In this document: one piece after another, positions 37,179 through 46,910 of the stretch
Layout of the letters: each line of letters opens with the position of its first letter
Position numbering within the stretch: the first letter of the stretch is position 1
Source: Sediminicoccus rosea
GTDB taxonomy: Bacteria > Pseudomonadota > Alphaproteobacteria > Acetobacterales > Acetobacteraceae
Assembly (NCBI RefSeq): GCF_033547095.1
Contig: NZ_CP137852.1
Location: forward strand, 4,055,001 to 4,119,000
DNA length: 64,000 nucleotides
Direction of reading: 5' to 3'
Position numbers and translations under genes: made by a program
Notes under the pieces: model-generated
The model's input: only the letters and a program-made list of their open reading frames with translations
What the model was told of the DNA's origin: nothing
The model's database searches: none

Positions 37179-37913
37179 ATGACAGAAGACGAGCCCCATT
37201 CCGCCGCCTATCGCCTGGCGCTCTTCGACCGCGACTTCCTGCTCAGCCCCGCCATGCGCGGCGTGCGCCTGCAGGTGGAGTTCACCAAGGCGGATGACAT
37301 CCTGCGCTCGGCCGGCATCCGCTCCACCATCGTGGTCTTCGGCAGCTCCCGCCTGCGCGAGGACGGGCCGGGCCGCCAGGCGCATTGGTATGCCGAGGCG
37401 CGGCGCTTCGGGCGGATCACCTCCGAGCGTGGCGGCGCCCTGCATCCGGTGGCCGGCGCGCGCGACCATGTGATCGCGACCGGCGGAGGGCCCGGGATCA
37501 TGGAGGCGGCCAATCGCGGCGCGCATGATGCGGGCGCGCCCAGCATCGGCTTCAACATCCGCCTGCCGCATGAGCAGGTGCCCAACCGCTACACCACGCC
37601 CGACTTTACCTTCCAGTTCCACTATTTCGCGCTGCGCAAGATGCATCTCGCCATCCGCGCCCGCGCGCTGGTGGTCTTCCCCGGCGGCTTCGGCACGCTG
37701 GACGAGCTGTTCGAACTGCTGACGCTGCGACAGAGCCAGCGCCTGGGCCATGTGCCCATCGTGCTGGTGGACGAGGCCTATTGGCGCCGCATCGTGAACT
37801 GGGATGCGCTGGCCGAGGACGGCATGATCGACCCGGGCGAGCTTGATCTGCTGCGCTTCGTGGAAGATGCCGAGGCGGCCTGGGCCGCGCTCGACATCCG
37901 CCCGCCGCGGTGA
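37179..37913 (+). CDS. LOG-family protein (cytokinin riboside 5'-monophosphate phosphoribohydrolase-like)
   Basis: The 244-aa product has a Rossmann core with IVVFGSSR, the ATGGGPGIMEAANRGAHDAG segment and the family signature PGGFGTLDELFELLT. LOG proteins release base from nucleoside monophosphates; bacterial members are often mislabelled lysine decarboxylases. The N-terminus is longer than in the plant enzymes. The start at 37179 follows GGGAGG. It is convergent with msrP, 3 bp apart. Confidence 0.87.
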   Translation: MTEDEPHSAAYRLALFDRDFLLSPAMRGVRLQVEFTKADDILRSAGIRSTIVVFGSSRLREDGPGRQAHWYAEARRFGRITSERGGALHPVAGARDHVIATGGGPGIMEAANRGAHDAGAPSIGFNIRLPHEQVPNRYTTPDFTFQFHYFALRKMHLAIRARALVVFPGGFGTLDELFELLTLRQSQRLGHVPIVLVDEAYWRRIVNWDALAEDGMIDPGELDLLRFVEDAEAAWAALDIRPPR

Positions 37914-37916
37914 CCG

Positions 37917-38861
37917 TCAGGCCCAGAGGCGCTCGCGCTGCAGGTTGGTGTAGAGGCCGGCCACGAACTCGCCATAGCCGTTGAAGAGCCGCGTCGGCAC
38001 GCGCTCGCCCGAGCCCAGCAGCCGTTCCGTCGCCTGGGACCAGCGGGGATGCGCGACCTCGGGGTTCACGTTTGCCCAGAAGCCGTATTCGGAGGGCTGG
38101 ATCTTGAACCAGAAATTCTCCGGCCGGCGATCCGTCAGCGTGATCCGCACGACGGACTTGCCCGACTTGAAGCCGTATTTCCACGGGAAGACGACGCGGA
38201 AAGGCCCGCCATTCTGCGCCAGCAGCGGCTTGCCATACATGCCGACGGGCATGAAGGTCAGCTCGTTCATCGCCTCCGCGATGGTGCAGCCCTCGACATG
38301 CGGCCAGGGATACCAGCTCTGGCGCAGGCCCGGCATCACCGCCGGAAGCTGCGCGGTGGTGAAGGAGACGTAGCGCGCATTGGCGGTGGGCTCGACCAGC
38401 TTCAGCAGTTCCGAGAGCTGGAAGCCGGTCCAGGGCACGGTCATCGCCCAGGCCTCGACGCAGCGCAGGCGATAGATCCGCTCCTCGATCGGCAGCATGC
38501 GGATCAGGTCGTCCACGCCATAGGTGGCGGGCTTCGCCACCATGCCGTCCACCTGGATGGTCCAGGGGCGCATCGGCATGCGGCTGGCTTCGCGCACGAT
38601 GTTCTTGCTCGTGCCGAATTCATAGAAATTGTTGTAGGTCGTCGCCTCGCGCTCGGGCGTGATCTCGCGCTCGGGGCGATAGCGCAGGTTGCGCTGGTGC
38701 TCGGGCAGCGGCGGCACCACGCCGGCCGCCTGCTGCGCGAAGGCCGTGCCCGGCAACAGGGCGGCGCCCGCGCCCATCAGGGCCCGGCGGTTCAGCACGA
38801 GGTGCTCCGGGGTGACCTGGCTTTCCGGGATCTCGTAGCCACGGCGGCGGCGGATCAGCAT
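37917..38861 (-). CDS. msrP: Protein-methionine-sulfoxide reductase catalytic subunit MsrP
   Basis: Periplasmic molybdoenzyme that repairs oxidised methionine in envelope proteins. The 314-aa product has a Tat signal (NRRALMGAGAALLPGTAFA), TTYNNFYEFGTSK, the Mo-ligand Cys in YRLRCVEAWAMTVPW, and NGGPFRVVFPWKYGFKSGKS. The usual haem partner msrQ is not adjacent. It is a second sulfite-oxidase-fold enzyme besides that at 10396. Confidence 0.93.
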   Translation of the reverse strand: MLIRRRRGYEIPESQVTPEHLVLNRRALMGAGAALLPGTAFAQQAAGVVPPLPEHQRNLRYRPEREITPEREATTYNNFYEFGTSKNIVREASRMPMRPWTIQVDGMVAKPATYGVDDLIRMLPIEERIYRLRCVEAWAMTVPWTGFQLSELLKLVEPTANARYVSFTTAQLPAVMPGLRQSWYPWPHVEGCTIAEAMNELTFMPVGMYGKPLLAQNGGPFRVVFPWKYGFKSGKSVVRITLTDRRPENFWFKIQPSEYGFWANVNPEVAHPRWSQATERLLGSGERVPTRLFNGYGEFVAGLYTNLQRERLWA

Positions 38862-38943
38862 GGGGATGGCTCCTGGCGCATGTTCCACGCCCAAGGGTGG
38901 GCATCAGACCTTCTTCGTCAAGGATCGCGCGAAGGTTACGCCT

Positions 38944-40557
38944 TCACCACCAATCGGGTGCGAGCACGTGCAGCCCGTTCGCCTCGACGATGCGATCCCG
39001 CCCCGGACGGAGCCCGGCCTGGGCCAGGGCCAGGCTCTCCGCGTCGCGCAGCACATAGAGCACGCCGGGTTCGGGTCGCCCCTCCGCGAGGCGGGCCGCG
39101 ACATCCGCGCGCAGGGCCGCCACGCGCCGGCCGTCGCTGCGCGCGAGGTAGATGGCATCCGTCGCCATGCGGTGATGCGCGGCGAAGACCGCGACCTCCT
39201 CCCAGGCCACCCCCTGGTTGGCGGCGGGCACGGCGCGGATGGCGCGATAGCGCGTCGCTGCCTCGGCCCAGAAGGGGTCGGAGAGGCGCAGCGGCACCTC
39301 TGCCGGCATCGGCGGGAAGAAGTAGGCCAGGCGCGCGACGCCCGGCCGCAGATCGGCCGCCTGCACGGTGAGCAGCGCCGCCAGGACGAGGCCCGACCAG
39401 CGCGGGCCGCAGAGCCGGACGAGGCCCGCAAGGCCACCCAGCATGGCCGCATAGGCGACGGGCCAGAAGAAGCGCTCGGAGGCGCGCAGCGCGCCCAGCC
39501 ACTCCACCACCCGCACCGGCAGCGGCAGCAGGGTGATCTGCGAACCGCCGATGGAGGGCCGGTGCGTGATGGCGAAGGCCAGCATGGCGAGCAGCACCAC
39601 CAGCAGCGGCACATGCCGCCAGCCGGGCCGGAGCCAGGCCAGGAAGGGCAGCAGCAGCAGGGCGCCGAGGCCCGGATAGCTGCTCGCGACCTCCAGATGC
39701 GCCGGATCGGGCAGGTCGGGCAGGAAGCGGCCCCAATAGGCGGGATCGAAGGGCGCCAGCAGGTCGAGCTGCATGGCGCCATACATCTGCCCGCCATGCC
39801 CGGCGCGCAGCAGGAAGAAGCCCGCGGCCCAGAGGCCGATCAGGCCCGCCGACAGCACCATCGCCGCCTCGGTCCAGTTGCGCCGGCGCCACCAGTCGGC
39901 GGCCCAGAGGCCCAGCACCATGGGCAGCAGGTAGGAATGGATGAGCGAGGCGGCCAGCACCAGCGCCGTCCAGCGCCAGCGCCCCGCGCCCTCCAGCACG
40001 AACCACAGGCCCCAGAGGAGCAGGAAATGCGCGCCGAGCGCGAAATGCCCGCCCAGCCGGTTCAGCAGCATGGGTTGCAGCACGAAGAGCATGGCGCCTG
40101 CGAGGCGCGGCAGCGGCGCCTCGGTCCAGCGCCCGATCAGCCGCCAGGCGAGCCAGCCCTGCAGCGCACCGCAGGCGACCAGCCACAGGCCCCAATACTG
40201 GCCGATCTCCACCACGCCGCGCAGCGCCTTGAACAGGAAGGCCAGCAGCGGGATCGCATCGGCGTAGAAGATCGAGGAGGAGAGCTCCATGCCGAAATTC
40301 GGGCTGATCCCGGGCGGCATGCCCCAGGGCGCGTCCCGGAAGAAGGTCCAGCCCAGCCAGTACTGCACCGGATCGGGCCCGAGCCGGCCGGACAGCATCC
40401 AGCCCGTATGCCAGGGCGGCACGATGCCCGGCCCGAAGACGCCCAGGATCACGCCGGCCCCGAGGAGGGCGGCGGCCGTGGCGCCGATGGCGGCATGGAG
40501 CGTAGGAGGGGACAGCGGCTTCTCTTTCCCGGCGTGGAGGCCGGGAAGAAGCCTCAA
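38944..40557 (-). CDS. Polytopic membrane protein, glycosyltransferase-like (DUF6311 type)
   Basis: The 537-aa product has about ten membrane helices and a C-terminal soluble tail from residue 430. The pattern LVLQPMLLNRLGGHFALGAH-like (FVLQPMLLNRLGGHF) and the SIFYADAIPLLAFLFK segment resemble the DUF6311 group, thought to be GT-C-like envelope proteins. The TTG start is forced, because no ATG or GTG precedes the first helix. An 8-bp hairpin lies in its first codons (40526-40547). Function unknown. Confidence 0.7.
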   Translation of the reverse strand: MRLLPGLHAGKEKPLSPPTLHAAIGATAAALLGAGVILGVFGPGIVPPWHTGWMLSGRLGPDPVQYWLGWTFFRDAPWGMPPGISPNFGMELSSSIFYADAIPLLAFLFKALRGVVEIGQYWGLWLVACGALQGWLAWRLIGRWTEAPLPRLAGAMLFVLQPMLLNRLGGHFALGAHFLLLWGLWFVLEGAGRWRWTALVLAASLIHSYLLPMVLGLWAADWWRRRNWTEAAMVLSAGLIGLWAAGFFLLRAGHGGQMYGAMQLDLLAPFDPAYWGRFLPDLPDPAHLEVASSYPGLGALLLLPFLAWLRPGWRHVPLLVVLLAMLAFAITHRPSIGGSQITLLPLPVRVVEWLGALRASERFFWPVAYAAMLGGLAGLVRLCGPRWSGLVLAALLTVQAADLRPGVARLAYFFPPMPAEVPLRLSDPFWAEAATRYRAIRAVPAANQGVAWEEVAVFAAHHRMATDAIYLARSDGRRVAALRADVAARLAEGRPEPGVLYVLRDAESLALAQAGLRPGRDRIVEANGLHVLAPDWW

Positions 40558-40607
40558 TCATGCGGCCACATGATGGCGAAGCGGCACGCCAGCCGGGCCG
40601 GGCCGCG

Positions 40608-40958
40608 TCAGCCGGGGCCTTCGGCCTTCAGGATGTCGCTCAGCGGGATCACGGCCGGCTCGCCCAGCACCTTGAAGGCGACATTGCCCTCATCCTCGCC
40701 ATTCCAGGCGCGGCTCAGGACGGCACCGATCACGGGCAGCCAGGAGGATTCGGCCAGCGACTTGCTGATATGCGCGACGAGCGTTCCGCGATCGTCATGC
40801 ATGGCGGTGACGTGCCGAACCCAGACGCCCTCGCCCAGGCTCGATTCATCGTCCGGCGCCTCGCGCGTCAGGATACGGAGCAGCTCCCGCACACGGCCAT
40901 CGGTCCGCGCCAGGCGCTCCAGGCGCCAGGGCTCCTCACTCGCATTATGGGCGGTCAT
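40608..40958 (-). CDS. Hypothetical protein
   Basis: The 116-aa soluble product was not recognised. It contains ERLARTDGRVRELLRILTRE and WVRHVTAMHDDRGTLVAHIS and ends in ILKAEGPG. Codon use fits the genome. The start at MTAHNASEEP (40958) is chosen over 40994. It may share a transcript with the downstream membrane protein gene 50 bp away. Confidence 0.6.
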   Translation of the reverse strand: MTAHNASEEPWRLERLARTDGRVRELLRILTREAPDDESSLGEGVWVRHVTAMHDDRGTLVAHISKSLAESSWLPVIGAVLSRAWNGEDEGNVAFKVLGEPAVIPLSDILKAEGPG

Positions 40959-41137
40959 GGTCGGATAGACTGGACGCAACGCGATGTTCCTCATCCCGGA
41001 GCTGCGGGGGCCGCAGCATGGATGCGCCCTTCCACCCTTCTGGCGGGGAGTTCACTCCACAAGACAATCCTGCATGCCGTGGCAGCCACAGCAAGATGAT
41101 TCTTGGAAGCCAGGTCATGAAACGCCTGTGCAGAACG

Positions 41138-41153
41138 TTCCAAATCAGGAACT
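41138..41153. promoter_or_regulatory. 16-bp interrupted palindrome
   Basis: GTTCC-AAATCA-GGAAC, in the AT-richer 247-bp spacer between the hypothetical gene (40608-40958) and the DUF3297 gene (41206-41475). It is 52 bp beyond the DUF3297 stop and about 180 bp upstream of the hypothetical gene, so it could be an operator for the latter. The alphaproteobacterial LexA box (GTTC-N7-GTTC) does not fit. Confidence 0.35.
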
Positions 41154-41205
41154 TCTGAGACGACACATCCCCTGGAACGCAGTCCCGCAAGATGCGGGGG
41201 CGGCG

Positions 41206-41475
41206 TCAGCCCTTCGGATGCGGCCGGTCCCGGAAATAGGGGATGACCTCGCCCTGCATCTTCATGGTCAGCGGCAGCCCGTTGCGGCCGACCTGCTTGC
41301 CCATGACGAGGCGCACCCAACCCTCGCTCACGCAATACTCGTCCACATTGGTGCGCTCGACGCCCTTGAAGATCACGCCCACGCCCCGCTCCAGGGCCTT
41401 GGCATCGTGATAGGGGCTCTTGGGATCGGCCGCGAGGCGATCGGGGGGCGTATCGGGGAGTTCTGCGTCGGACAT
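41206..41475 (-). CDS. DUF3297 family protein
   Basis: The 89-aa product matches a small conserved proteobacterial family of unknown function: [13 protein letters not shown], the invariant-looking [20 protein letters not shown] and [11 protein letters not shown]. Full length for the family. It is divergent from hutU with 86 bp between starts. Confidence 0.85.
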   Translation of the reverse strand: MSDAELPDTPPDRLAADPKSPYHDAKALERGVGVIFKGVERTNVDEYCVSEGWVRLVMGKQVGRNGLPLTMKMQGEVIPYFRDRPHPKG

Positions 41476-41561
41476 GCGGCTTCCTACCCCCGAACGGGGG
41501 AAATTGGCCAGCGGCGCGCCTTCCGATTATGTCTGGCAGTTCAACCAGAACCGGTGCCGCC

Positions 41562-43226
41562 ATGACCCGATTCCGCAACGCCCCCGCGATCCGCAGCCCA
41601 CGCGGCCTCGACATCACCTGCCGCCAATGGACCACCGAGGCGGCGATGCGGATGCTCATGAACAACCTCGATGACGAGGTGGCCGAGCGCCCGGGCGAGC
41701 TGGTCGTCTATGGCGGCATCGGCCGCGCGGCACGCGACTGGGACAGCTATGAGCGCATCGTGGCCGCGCTGAAGACGCTGGAGGGCGACCAGACGCTCTG
41801 CGTGCAGTCGGGCAAGCCGGTCGGCGTCTTCCGCACCCACCCCGACGCGCCGCGCGTACTGATCGCCAACTCCAACCTCGTCCCCGCCTGGGCCAATTGG
41901 CAGCATTTCAACGAGCTCGATCGCAAGGGGCTCATGATGTACGGCCAGATGACGGCCGGCTCCTGGATCTACATCGGCAGCCAGGGGATCGTGCAAGGCA
42001 CCTACGAGACCTTCGTCGAGGCCGGGCGCCAGCATTTCGGCGGCTCGCTCGCCGGGCGCTGGATCCTCACGGGCGGCCTGGGCGGCATGGGCGGCGCGCA
42101 GCCCCTGGCGGGCGTCTTCGCCGGCGCCTGCGTGCTCGCCGTGGAATGCCAGCCCTCCAGCATCGAGAAGCGGCTGGAGACGAAGTATCTCGATTACCGC
42201 GCCGATGACCTCGACACCGCGCTCGACATGATCCGCACCGCCTGCGCGGAGAAGCGCGCGATCAGCGTGGGCCTGCTCGGCAATGCCGCCGAAATCTTCC
42301 CCGAGCTCGTCCGCCGCGGCGTGGTGCCCGACATCGTGACCGACCAGACCAGCGCGCATGATCCGGGCAATGGCTACCTGCCCGCCGGCTGGACGCTCGC
42401 CGAATGGCAGCAGAAGCGCGAGAGCGACCCGGCCGCCGTCTATGCCGCCGCCAAGCACAGCATGGTGCAGCATGTGCAGGCCATGCTCGACTTCCAGAAG
42501 ATGGGTGCGGCCGTGCTCGACTACGGCAACAACATCCGCCAGATGGCGAAGGATGAGGGCCTGGCCAATGCCTTCGACTTCCCGGGCTTCGTGCCGGCCT
42601 ATATCCGCCCGCTCTTCTGCCGCGGCATCGGCCCCTTCCGCTGGGCCGCCCTCTCCGGCAACCCCGAGGACATCGCCAAGACCGACGCCAAGGTGCGCGA
42701 GCTGATGCCGCATGACACGCATCTGCACCGCTGGCTCGACATGGCGCAGCAGCGCATCGCCTTCCAGGGCCTGCCGGCGCGCATCTGCTGGGTCGGCCTC
42801 GGCGATCGCGACCGCATCGGCCTCGCCTTCAACGAGATGGTGGCACGCGGCGAAATCGGCCCCGTCGTCATCGGCCGTGACCACCTGGACAGCGGCTCCG
42901 TCGCCAGCCCCAACCGCGAGACGGAGGCGATGATGGACGGCTCGGACGCCGTCTCCGACTGGCCGTTGCTGAACGCGCTGCTCAACACCGCCTCGGGCGC
43001 CACCTGGGTCTCGCTGCATCACGGCGGCGGCGTGGGCATGGGCTATTCGCAGCATTCGGGCATGGTCATCGTCTGCGACGGCACGCCCGACGCAGCGCGG
43101 CGCCTCTCGCGCGTGCTGTGGAACGACCCGGCCACCGGCGTGATGCGCCACGCCGATGCGGGCTACGAGATTGCGCGCGACTGGGCACGCCAGAAGGGGC
43201 TCGACCTGCCCGCCATCCTGAAATAG
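41562..43226 (+). CDS. hutU: Urocanate hydratase
   Basis: Second step of histidine breakdown, urocanate to imidazolone propionate, with tightly bound NAD+. The 554-aa product has the conserved [53 protein letters not shown] and the active-site region [18 protein letters not shown], with YGNNIRQ and [15 protein letters not shown]. hutH, hutI, hutG and hutC are not in the window, so the pathway genes are split or the enzyme acts on its own. Confidence 0.96.
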   Translation: MTRFRNAPAIRSPRGLDITCRQWTTEAAMRMLMNNLDDEVAERPGELVVYGGIGRAARDWDSYERIVAALKTLEGDQTLCVQSGKPVGVFRTHPDAPRVLIANSNLVPAWANWQHFNELDRKGLMMYGQMTAGSWIYIGSQGIVQGTYETFVEAGRQHFGGSLAGRWILTGGLGGMGGAQPLAGVFAGACVLAVECQPSSIEKRLETKYLDYRADDLDTALDMIRTACAEKRAISVGLLGNAAEIFPELVRRGVVPDIVTDQTSAHDPGNGYLPAGWTLAEWQQKRESDPAAVYAAAKHSMVQHVQAMLDFQKMGAAVLDYGNNIRQMAKDEGLANAFDFPGFVPAYIRPLFCRGIGPFRWAALSGNPEDIAKTDAKVRELMPHDTHLHRWLDMAQQRIAFQGLPARICWVGLGDRDRIGLAFNEMVARGEIGPVVIGRDHLDSGSVASPNRETEAMMDGSDAVSDWPLLNALLNTASGATWVSLHHGGGVGMGYSQHSGMVIVCDGTPDAARRLSRVLWNDPATGVMRHADAGYEIARDWARQKGLDLPAILK

Positions 43227-43237
43227 CGCCGCCACCG

Positions 43238-44485
43238 GTGCAGCTGCTTTTCTTCCACCAGAACTTCCCCGGGCAGTATCGCCACCTCGCGGTGGCGATG
43301 GCCCGGCGGAAGGGCACCAAGGTCATCGGCCTCGGCCAGACCGAGACGCCAAGCCTGCCTGGCATCACCCAGCTGCGCTACAAGCCGCCCGAGCCCGGCA
43401 AGACCACGCCACACCCCTACCTGGTGCGCACCGAAGGCCATATCCGCCACGGCCAGGCCGCGGCCCGCGCCGCGCTCGAGCTGCGCAGGAAGGGCTTCCG
43501 CCCCGACATCATCTGCGCCCATCCCGGCTGGGGCGAGGGGCTGTTCCTGAAGGACGTCTTCCCCGAGGCGAAGATGATCCTCTACTGGGAATACTTCTTC
43601 CGCTCCAAGGGCGGCGACATCGGCTTCGACCCGCCCGGCCGGGCCATCAGCCTTGACGAGGCGGCGCGCACCCGCGTGCAGAACACCATCCAGCTCATCC
43701 AGCTCGACGCCGCCGACTGGGGCATCTCGCCCACGCGCTGGCAGTGGTCGCGCTATCCAGAGTGGGCGCGAAGCCGGATCTCCGTGATCCACGAGGGGAT
43801 CGACACCGCCATCGCCTCACCGCGCGGCCAGGCGAGCTTCACCCTGCCCGATGGCCGCACGCTGACGCCGGAGGACGAGGTCACGAGCTTCGTCGCGCGC
43901 AACCTCGAACCCTATCGCGGCTTTCCGCAATTCATGCGCGCCCTGCCCAGCTTCCAGAAGCTGCGCCCCAAGGCGCAGGTCGTCGTGGTCGGCGGCGACG
44001 GCGTCTCCTACGGCCGCGCCCCCGCCGAGGGCGGCTCCTGGCGCGAGGTGATGCTGCGCGAACTCGACGGGCGGCTGGACCTCAGCCGCATCCATTTCGT
44101 CGGGCGCGTCCCCTATGCCCAGCTGCTCAACCTGTTCCGGCTGACGCGCGCGCATCTCTACCTGACCTACCCCTTCGTCCTCTCCTGGTCGATGCTCGAC
44201 GCCATGGCCTGCGGCGCCGCCATCCTCGGCTCCGCCACCGCCCCCGTGCAGGAAGTCATCCAGGACGGCATCAATGGCCGCCTCGTGGACTTCTTCCAGC
44301 CCGATGCCATCGCCGAAGCCCTGGCCGGCATGCTCGCCAACCCCGAGGCCCAGGCCCCGCTCAAGGCCGCCGCCCGACGCCACGTCGAAACCCACTACGA
44401 CCTGCACGGCATCTGCCTGCCCCGCCAGATCGCCCTGCTCGACGCCATCGCAGCCGGCCAGCCAGCGCCGGATTTCCAGGGCTGA
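43238..44485 (+). CDS. Family 4 glycosyltransferase
   Basis: The 415-aa product has a GT-B fold with N-terminal LLFFHQNFPGQYRHLA, CAHPGWGEGLFLK, the acceptor/donor linker ISVIHEGIDTAI and the C-terminal nucleotide-sugar region VGGDGVSYG... VGRVPYAQLLNLFRLTRAHLYLTYPF...LDAMACGAAILGS. The GTG at 43238 begins right at the first strand, 11 bp after hutU. The sugar and acceptor are unknown, and there is no surrounding polysaccharide cluster. Confidence 0.87.
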   Translation: MQLLFFHQNFPGQYRHLAVAMARRKGTKVIGLGQTETPSLPGITQLRYKPPEPGKTTPHPYLVRTEGHIRHGQAAARAALELRRKGFRPDIICAHPGWGEGLFLKDVFPEAKMILYWEYFFRSKGGDIGFDPPGRAISLDEAARTRVQNTIQLIQLDAADWGISPTRWQWSRYPEWARSRISVIHEGIDTAIASPRGQASFTLPDGRTLTPEDEVTSFVARNLEPYRGFPQFMRALPSFQKLRPKAQVVVVGGDGVSYGRAPAEGGSWREVMLRELDGRLDLSRIHFVGRVPYAQLLNLFRLTRAHLYLTYPFVLSWSMLDAMACGAAILGSATAPVQEVIQDGINGRLVDFFQPDAIAEALAGMLANPEAQAPLKAAARRHVETHYDLHGICLPRQIALLDAIAAGQPAPDFQG

Positions 44486-44561
44486 GCACGCCTGCGCCGA
44501 TGGCGCAGGGCGCCCCTGCCCCCTGCCTTCACAAGCTCCATTCCTGATGGGGTCCACGGAG

Positions 44562-44609
44562 CCCCGCCCCTGGCGGGGTGAGGTTAGGAGAGGGGCGGCG
44601 CCCCTCTCC
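44562..44609. terminator. Double hairpin between convergent genes
   Basis: CCCCGCC / GGCGGGG (44562-44578) and then a perfect 10-bp stem GGAGAGGGGC / GCCCCTCTCC with a 3-nt loop (44587-44609). It lies between the glycosyltransferase (+) and CoA-transferase (-) stops, so it could end both transcripts. No T-runs. Confidence 0.6.
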
Positions 44610-44638
44610 AACTCACGCGCGCGCCGAGCGCAGCCCGC

Positions 44639-45766
44639 TCAACCGGCGAATTCCGCGCGGATGGCGGCATCGTGTTCGCCGAGGCGTGGGACGGGGCCAA
44701 ATGCGCGGGGGCCATCGCTGAAGCGTGCGGCCGGGGCGGCAAGTGGAATGGGCCCTTTTTCCGTCTCGACGGTGATGCGGCGCAGCGCCTTGTGGGTGGC
44801 GAGGCCGGCGACGTTGTTGACGAAGCCATAGGCGGTGTTGGCGCGCGTCAGGCGTTCGACGCAGGCGTCGCGGTCAAGGGATTTGAAGACGCCGGCGATG
44901 TGGGCGTCCACCATCGGGCGCTGGGCGACGCGCTCGACGTTGATGCGGAAGCCTTCGCGTTCGGTGAGGCTCTTGTCGTGCAGGAAGTGCTCGGCGAACT
45001 GCGCCCATTCACGCTCGTTCTGGATCGAGATGAGGATGAGCGAGCCGTCCTTGGTCTCGAAGGCGCCATAGGGGCAGAGCGAGGGGTGGGCGAGGCCGAT
45101 GCGCTGCGGTTCCTTGCCCGTGCCCTCGAGGTAGAGGAGCGGCACGTTCATCCAGTCGGCCATGCCGTCGAAGAGCGAGACGGCGATGCCCTTGCCGCGG
45201 CCGGTGATGCCGCGCTCGATGATGGCCTCGAGCACGGCGGCGTGGGCGTTCATCCCGCAGGCGATGTCGCAGGCGGAGACGCCGACGCGGCCCGGGCCCT
45301 CGGGCCGGCCAGTGACGGAGGTGAGGCCGCTTTCCGCCTGCACCAGCAGGTCATAGGCCTTCATGCCGGCATATTCGCCGTCCTCGCCATAGCCGCTGAT
45401 GTCCACGGTGATGAGGCGCGGGTGCTTGGCGCGCAGTTCGGCGGAACCGAAGCCGGCGCGGGCCATGGCGCCGGGGGCGAGGTTCTGGATGAACACGTCG
45501 GCCTTGGCGAGCAGACGCGCCAGCAGCGCCTTGTCCTCGGGCTGCTTGATGTCGAGGCGCAGGCTCTCCTTGCCGCGGTTGAGCCAGACGAAATAGGTGG
45601 AGAGGCCCTTGCAGGCCGCGTCATAGCCGCGGGCGAAATCACCTTCCGCGCGTTCGATCTTGATGACGCGCGCGCCGGCATCGGCGAGCTTCATCGAGCA
45701 GGTGGGGGCCGCCACCGCCTGTTCCATCGAGACCACCAGGAGGCCGGCCAAAGGTTTCCCGCTCAC
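44639..45766 (-). CDS. CaiB/BaiF-family (class III) CoA transferase
   Basis: Moves CoA between carboxylic acids. The 375-aa product has the family N-terminus (LAGLLVVSMEQAVAAPTCSM, ADAGARVIKIERAEGDFARG), NRGKESLRLDIK and the likely catalytic Asp in YDLLVQAESGL. The GTG at 45766 follows AGGAAAC; an ATG six codons upstream (45784) is possible. The substrate is unknown. It is 30 bp downstream of a Bug receptor on the same strand, suggesting uptake and activation of the same acid. Confidence 0.9.
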   Translation of the reverse strand: MSGKPLAGLLVVSMEQAVAAPTCSMKLADAGARVIKIERAEGDFARGYDAACKGLSTYFVWLNRGKESLRLDIKQPEDKALLARLLAKADVFIQNLAPGAMARAGFGSAELRAKHPRLITVDISGYGEDGEYAGMKAYDLLVQAESGLTSVTGRPEGPGRVGVSACDIACGMNAHAAVLEAIIERGITGRGKGIAVSLFDGMADWMNVPLLYLEGTGKEPQRIGLAHPSLCPYGAFETKDGSLILISIQNEREWAQFAEHFLHDKSLTEREGFRINVERVAQRPMVDAHIAGVFKSLDRDACVERLTRANTAYGFVNNVAGLATHKALRRITVETEKGPIPLAAPAARFSDGPRAFGPVPRLGEHDAAIRAEFAG

Positions 45767-45796
45767 GTTTCCTAACCCTCTCATTTCAAAGTCTTG

Positions 45797-46750
45797 TCAT
45801 GGCATGCGCGCCGTGCGGATGAAGGCGCCCCAGCGGGCGTGCTCGGCGCGGATCAAGGCGGCGGCCGCCACCGGCCCGTGCTCCGTGCCCTCGGGCGTGA
45901 TGACGGAATCGGCGGCGAGGCCGCGGGCCAGCATCTCATCACCAAGCGCGGCCTCCAAGGCCCGGGCCAGATGTTCGATGACGTCCGCGGGCGTGCCGGC
46001 GCGCAGCGCGAGCATGTTCCAGATGGCGAGGTTGGGGAGCGCGAGGCCGGCCTCGGCCGCGGTCGGCACGGTGGCGAGCTCGGGCAGGCGGTGCGGGTGC
46101 AGCACCGCGATGGCGCGGGCGCCGAGATGCGTCGCGGGGATGGCGGTGATGGCCTGGTCCACCATCACGTCGAGCAGCCCGGCCTGGAGGTCATCGAGGG
46201 CGGGGCCGCCGCCCGCATAGGTGACGAGCTCGCCGCCATCGCCCAGCGCGCGCATCAGCATGACGCCGCCGATGAACAGCGCGCTGCCCCGCCCCGCGCT
46301 GCCGATGGACAGCGGCCCCGCCTGCGCCCGGCGGCGCAGGGTCGCGGCGTCGGTGATGCCGGAGGCGGCGCTGGCCAGCAGCACCATGGCATTGGTGCCG
46401 ATCAGCCCGATGGGGGCGAGATCGGCCAGCGGGTCATAGGCGAGATCGGCGAAGAGGTGCGGGTTGAAGGCGAAGAGGCCGGGATTGCCGATGATGAGCG
46501 TGCGGCCATCGGCGGGCCGCGCCAGCAGGTTGCGCATCGCCCGCTGGCCGCTCTCGCCTGCCATCACCTCCACCGTGACCGGGGCGCCCAGCCGCTGGGC
46601 GAGGACGGGCGCGATGAGGCGGCCGAGGCGGTCGGTCGCGCCGCCCGGGGCGAAGGGGATCAGCAGGGTGACGGGCTCGGCCGCGCACGCGGGGCGGGCG
46701 GCGGCGAGGGCGAGACCCGCCAGCATGGCGCGACGTGTCAGGCGTGGCAT
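45797..46750 (-). CDS. Bug-family (TctC) periplasmic substrate-binding protein 3
   Basis: The 317-aa product has a Tat-like signal (RRAMLAGLALAAARPACA), VTLLIPFAPGGATDRLGR and the short late motif TVPTAAEAGLALPN. It is more diverged from the other six than they are from one another, for example VTVEVMAGESGQRAM in place of the VVVENRxGA motif. It lies upstream of the CoA-transferase gene on the same strand; a joint operon is likely. Confidence 0.88.
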   Translation of the reverse strand: MPRLTRRAMLAGLALAAARPACAAEPVTLLIPFAPGGATDRLGRLIAPVLAQRLGAPVTVEVMAGESGQRAMRNLLARPADGRTLIIGNPGLFAFNPHLFADLAYDPLADLAPIGLIGTNAMVLLASAASGITDAATLRRRAQAGPLSIGSAGRGSALFIGGVMLMRALGDGGELVTYAGGGPALDDLQAGLLDVMVDQAITAIPATHLGARAIAVLHPHRLPELATVPTAAEAGLALPNLAIWNMLALRAGTPADVIEHLARALEAALGDEMLARGLAADSVITPEGTEHGPVAAAALIRAEHARWGAFIRTARMP

Positions 46751-46910
46751 GGCCCCTCCCTGCTTTCCGGCGCCGCCGGATGGCCCCATAGTGCGGTGAG
46801 ACTGCCACTGCCGGGCCAAAAGGTTAAGCTTCCCGCCATGCCGAGCCATCCCGCGCGGCGGGCGATGATCGAGGAACCACGACCATGCCCATTTCGCAGC
46901 GCCCCGCGCC

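Noticed and set aside
40526-40547. 8-bp hairpin (TTCCCGGC / GCCGGGAA) as a terminator
   Set aside because: It falls in the first codons of the membrane protein gene, with no T-run; chance or a translation effect is as likely.
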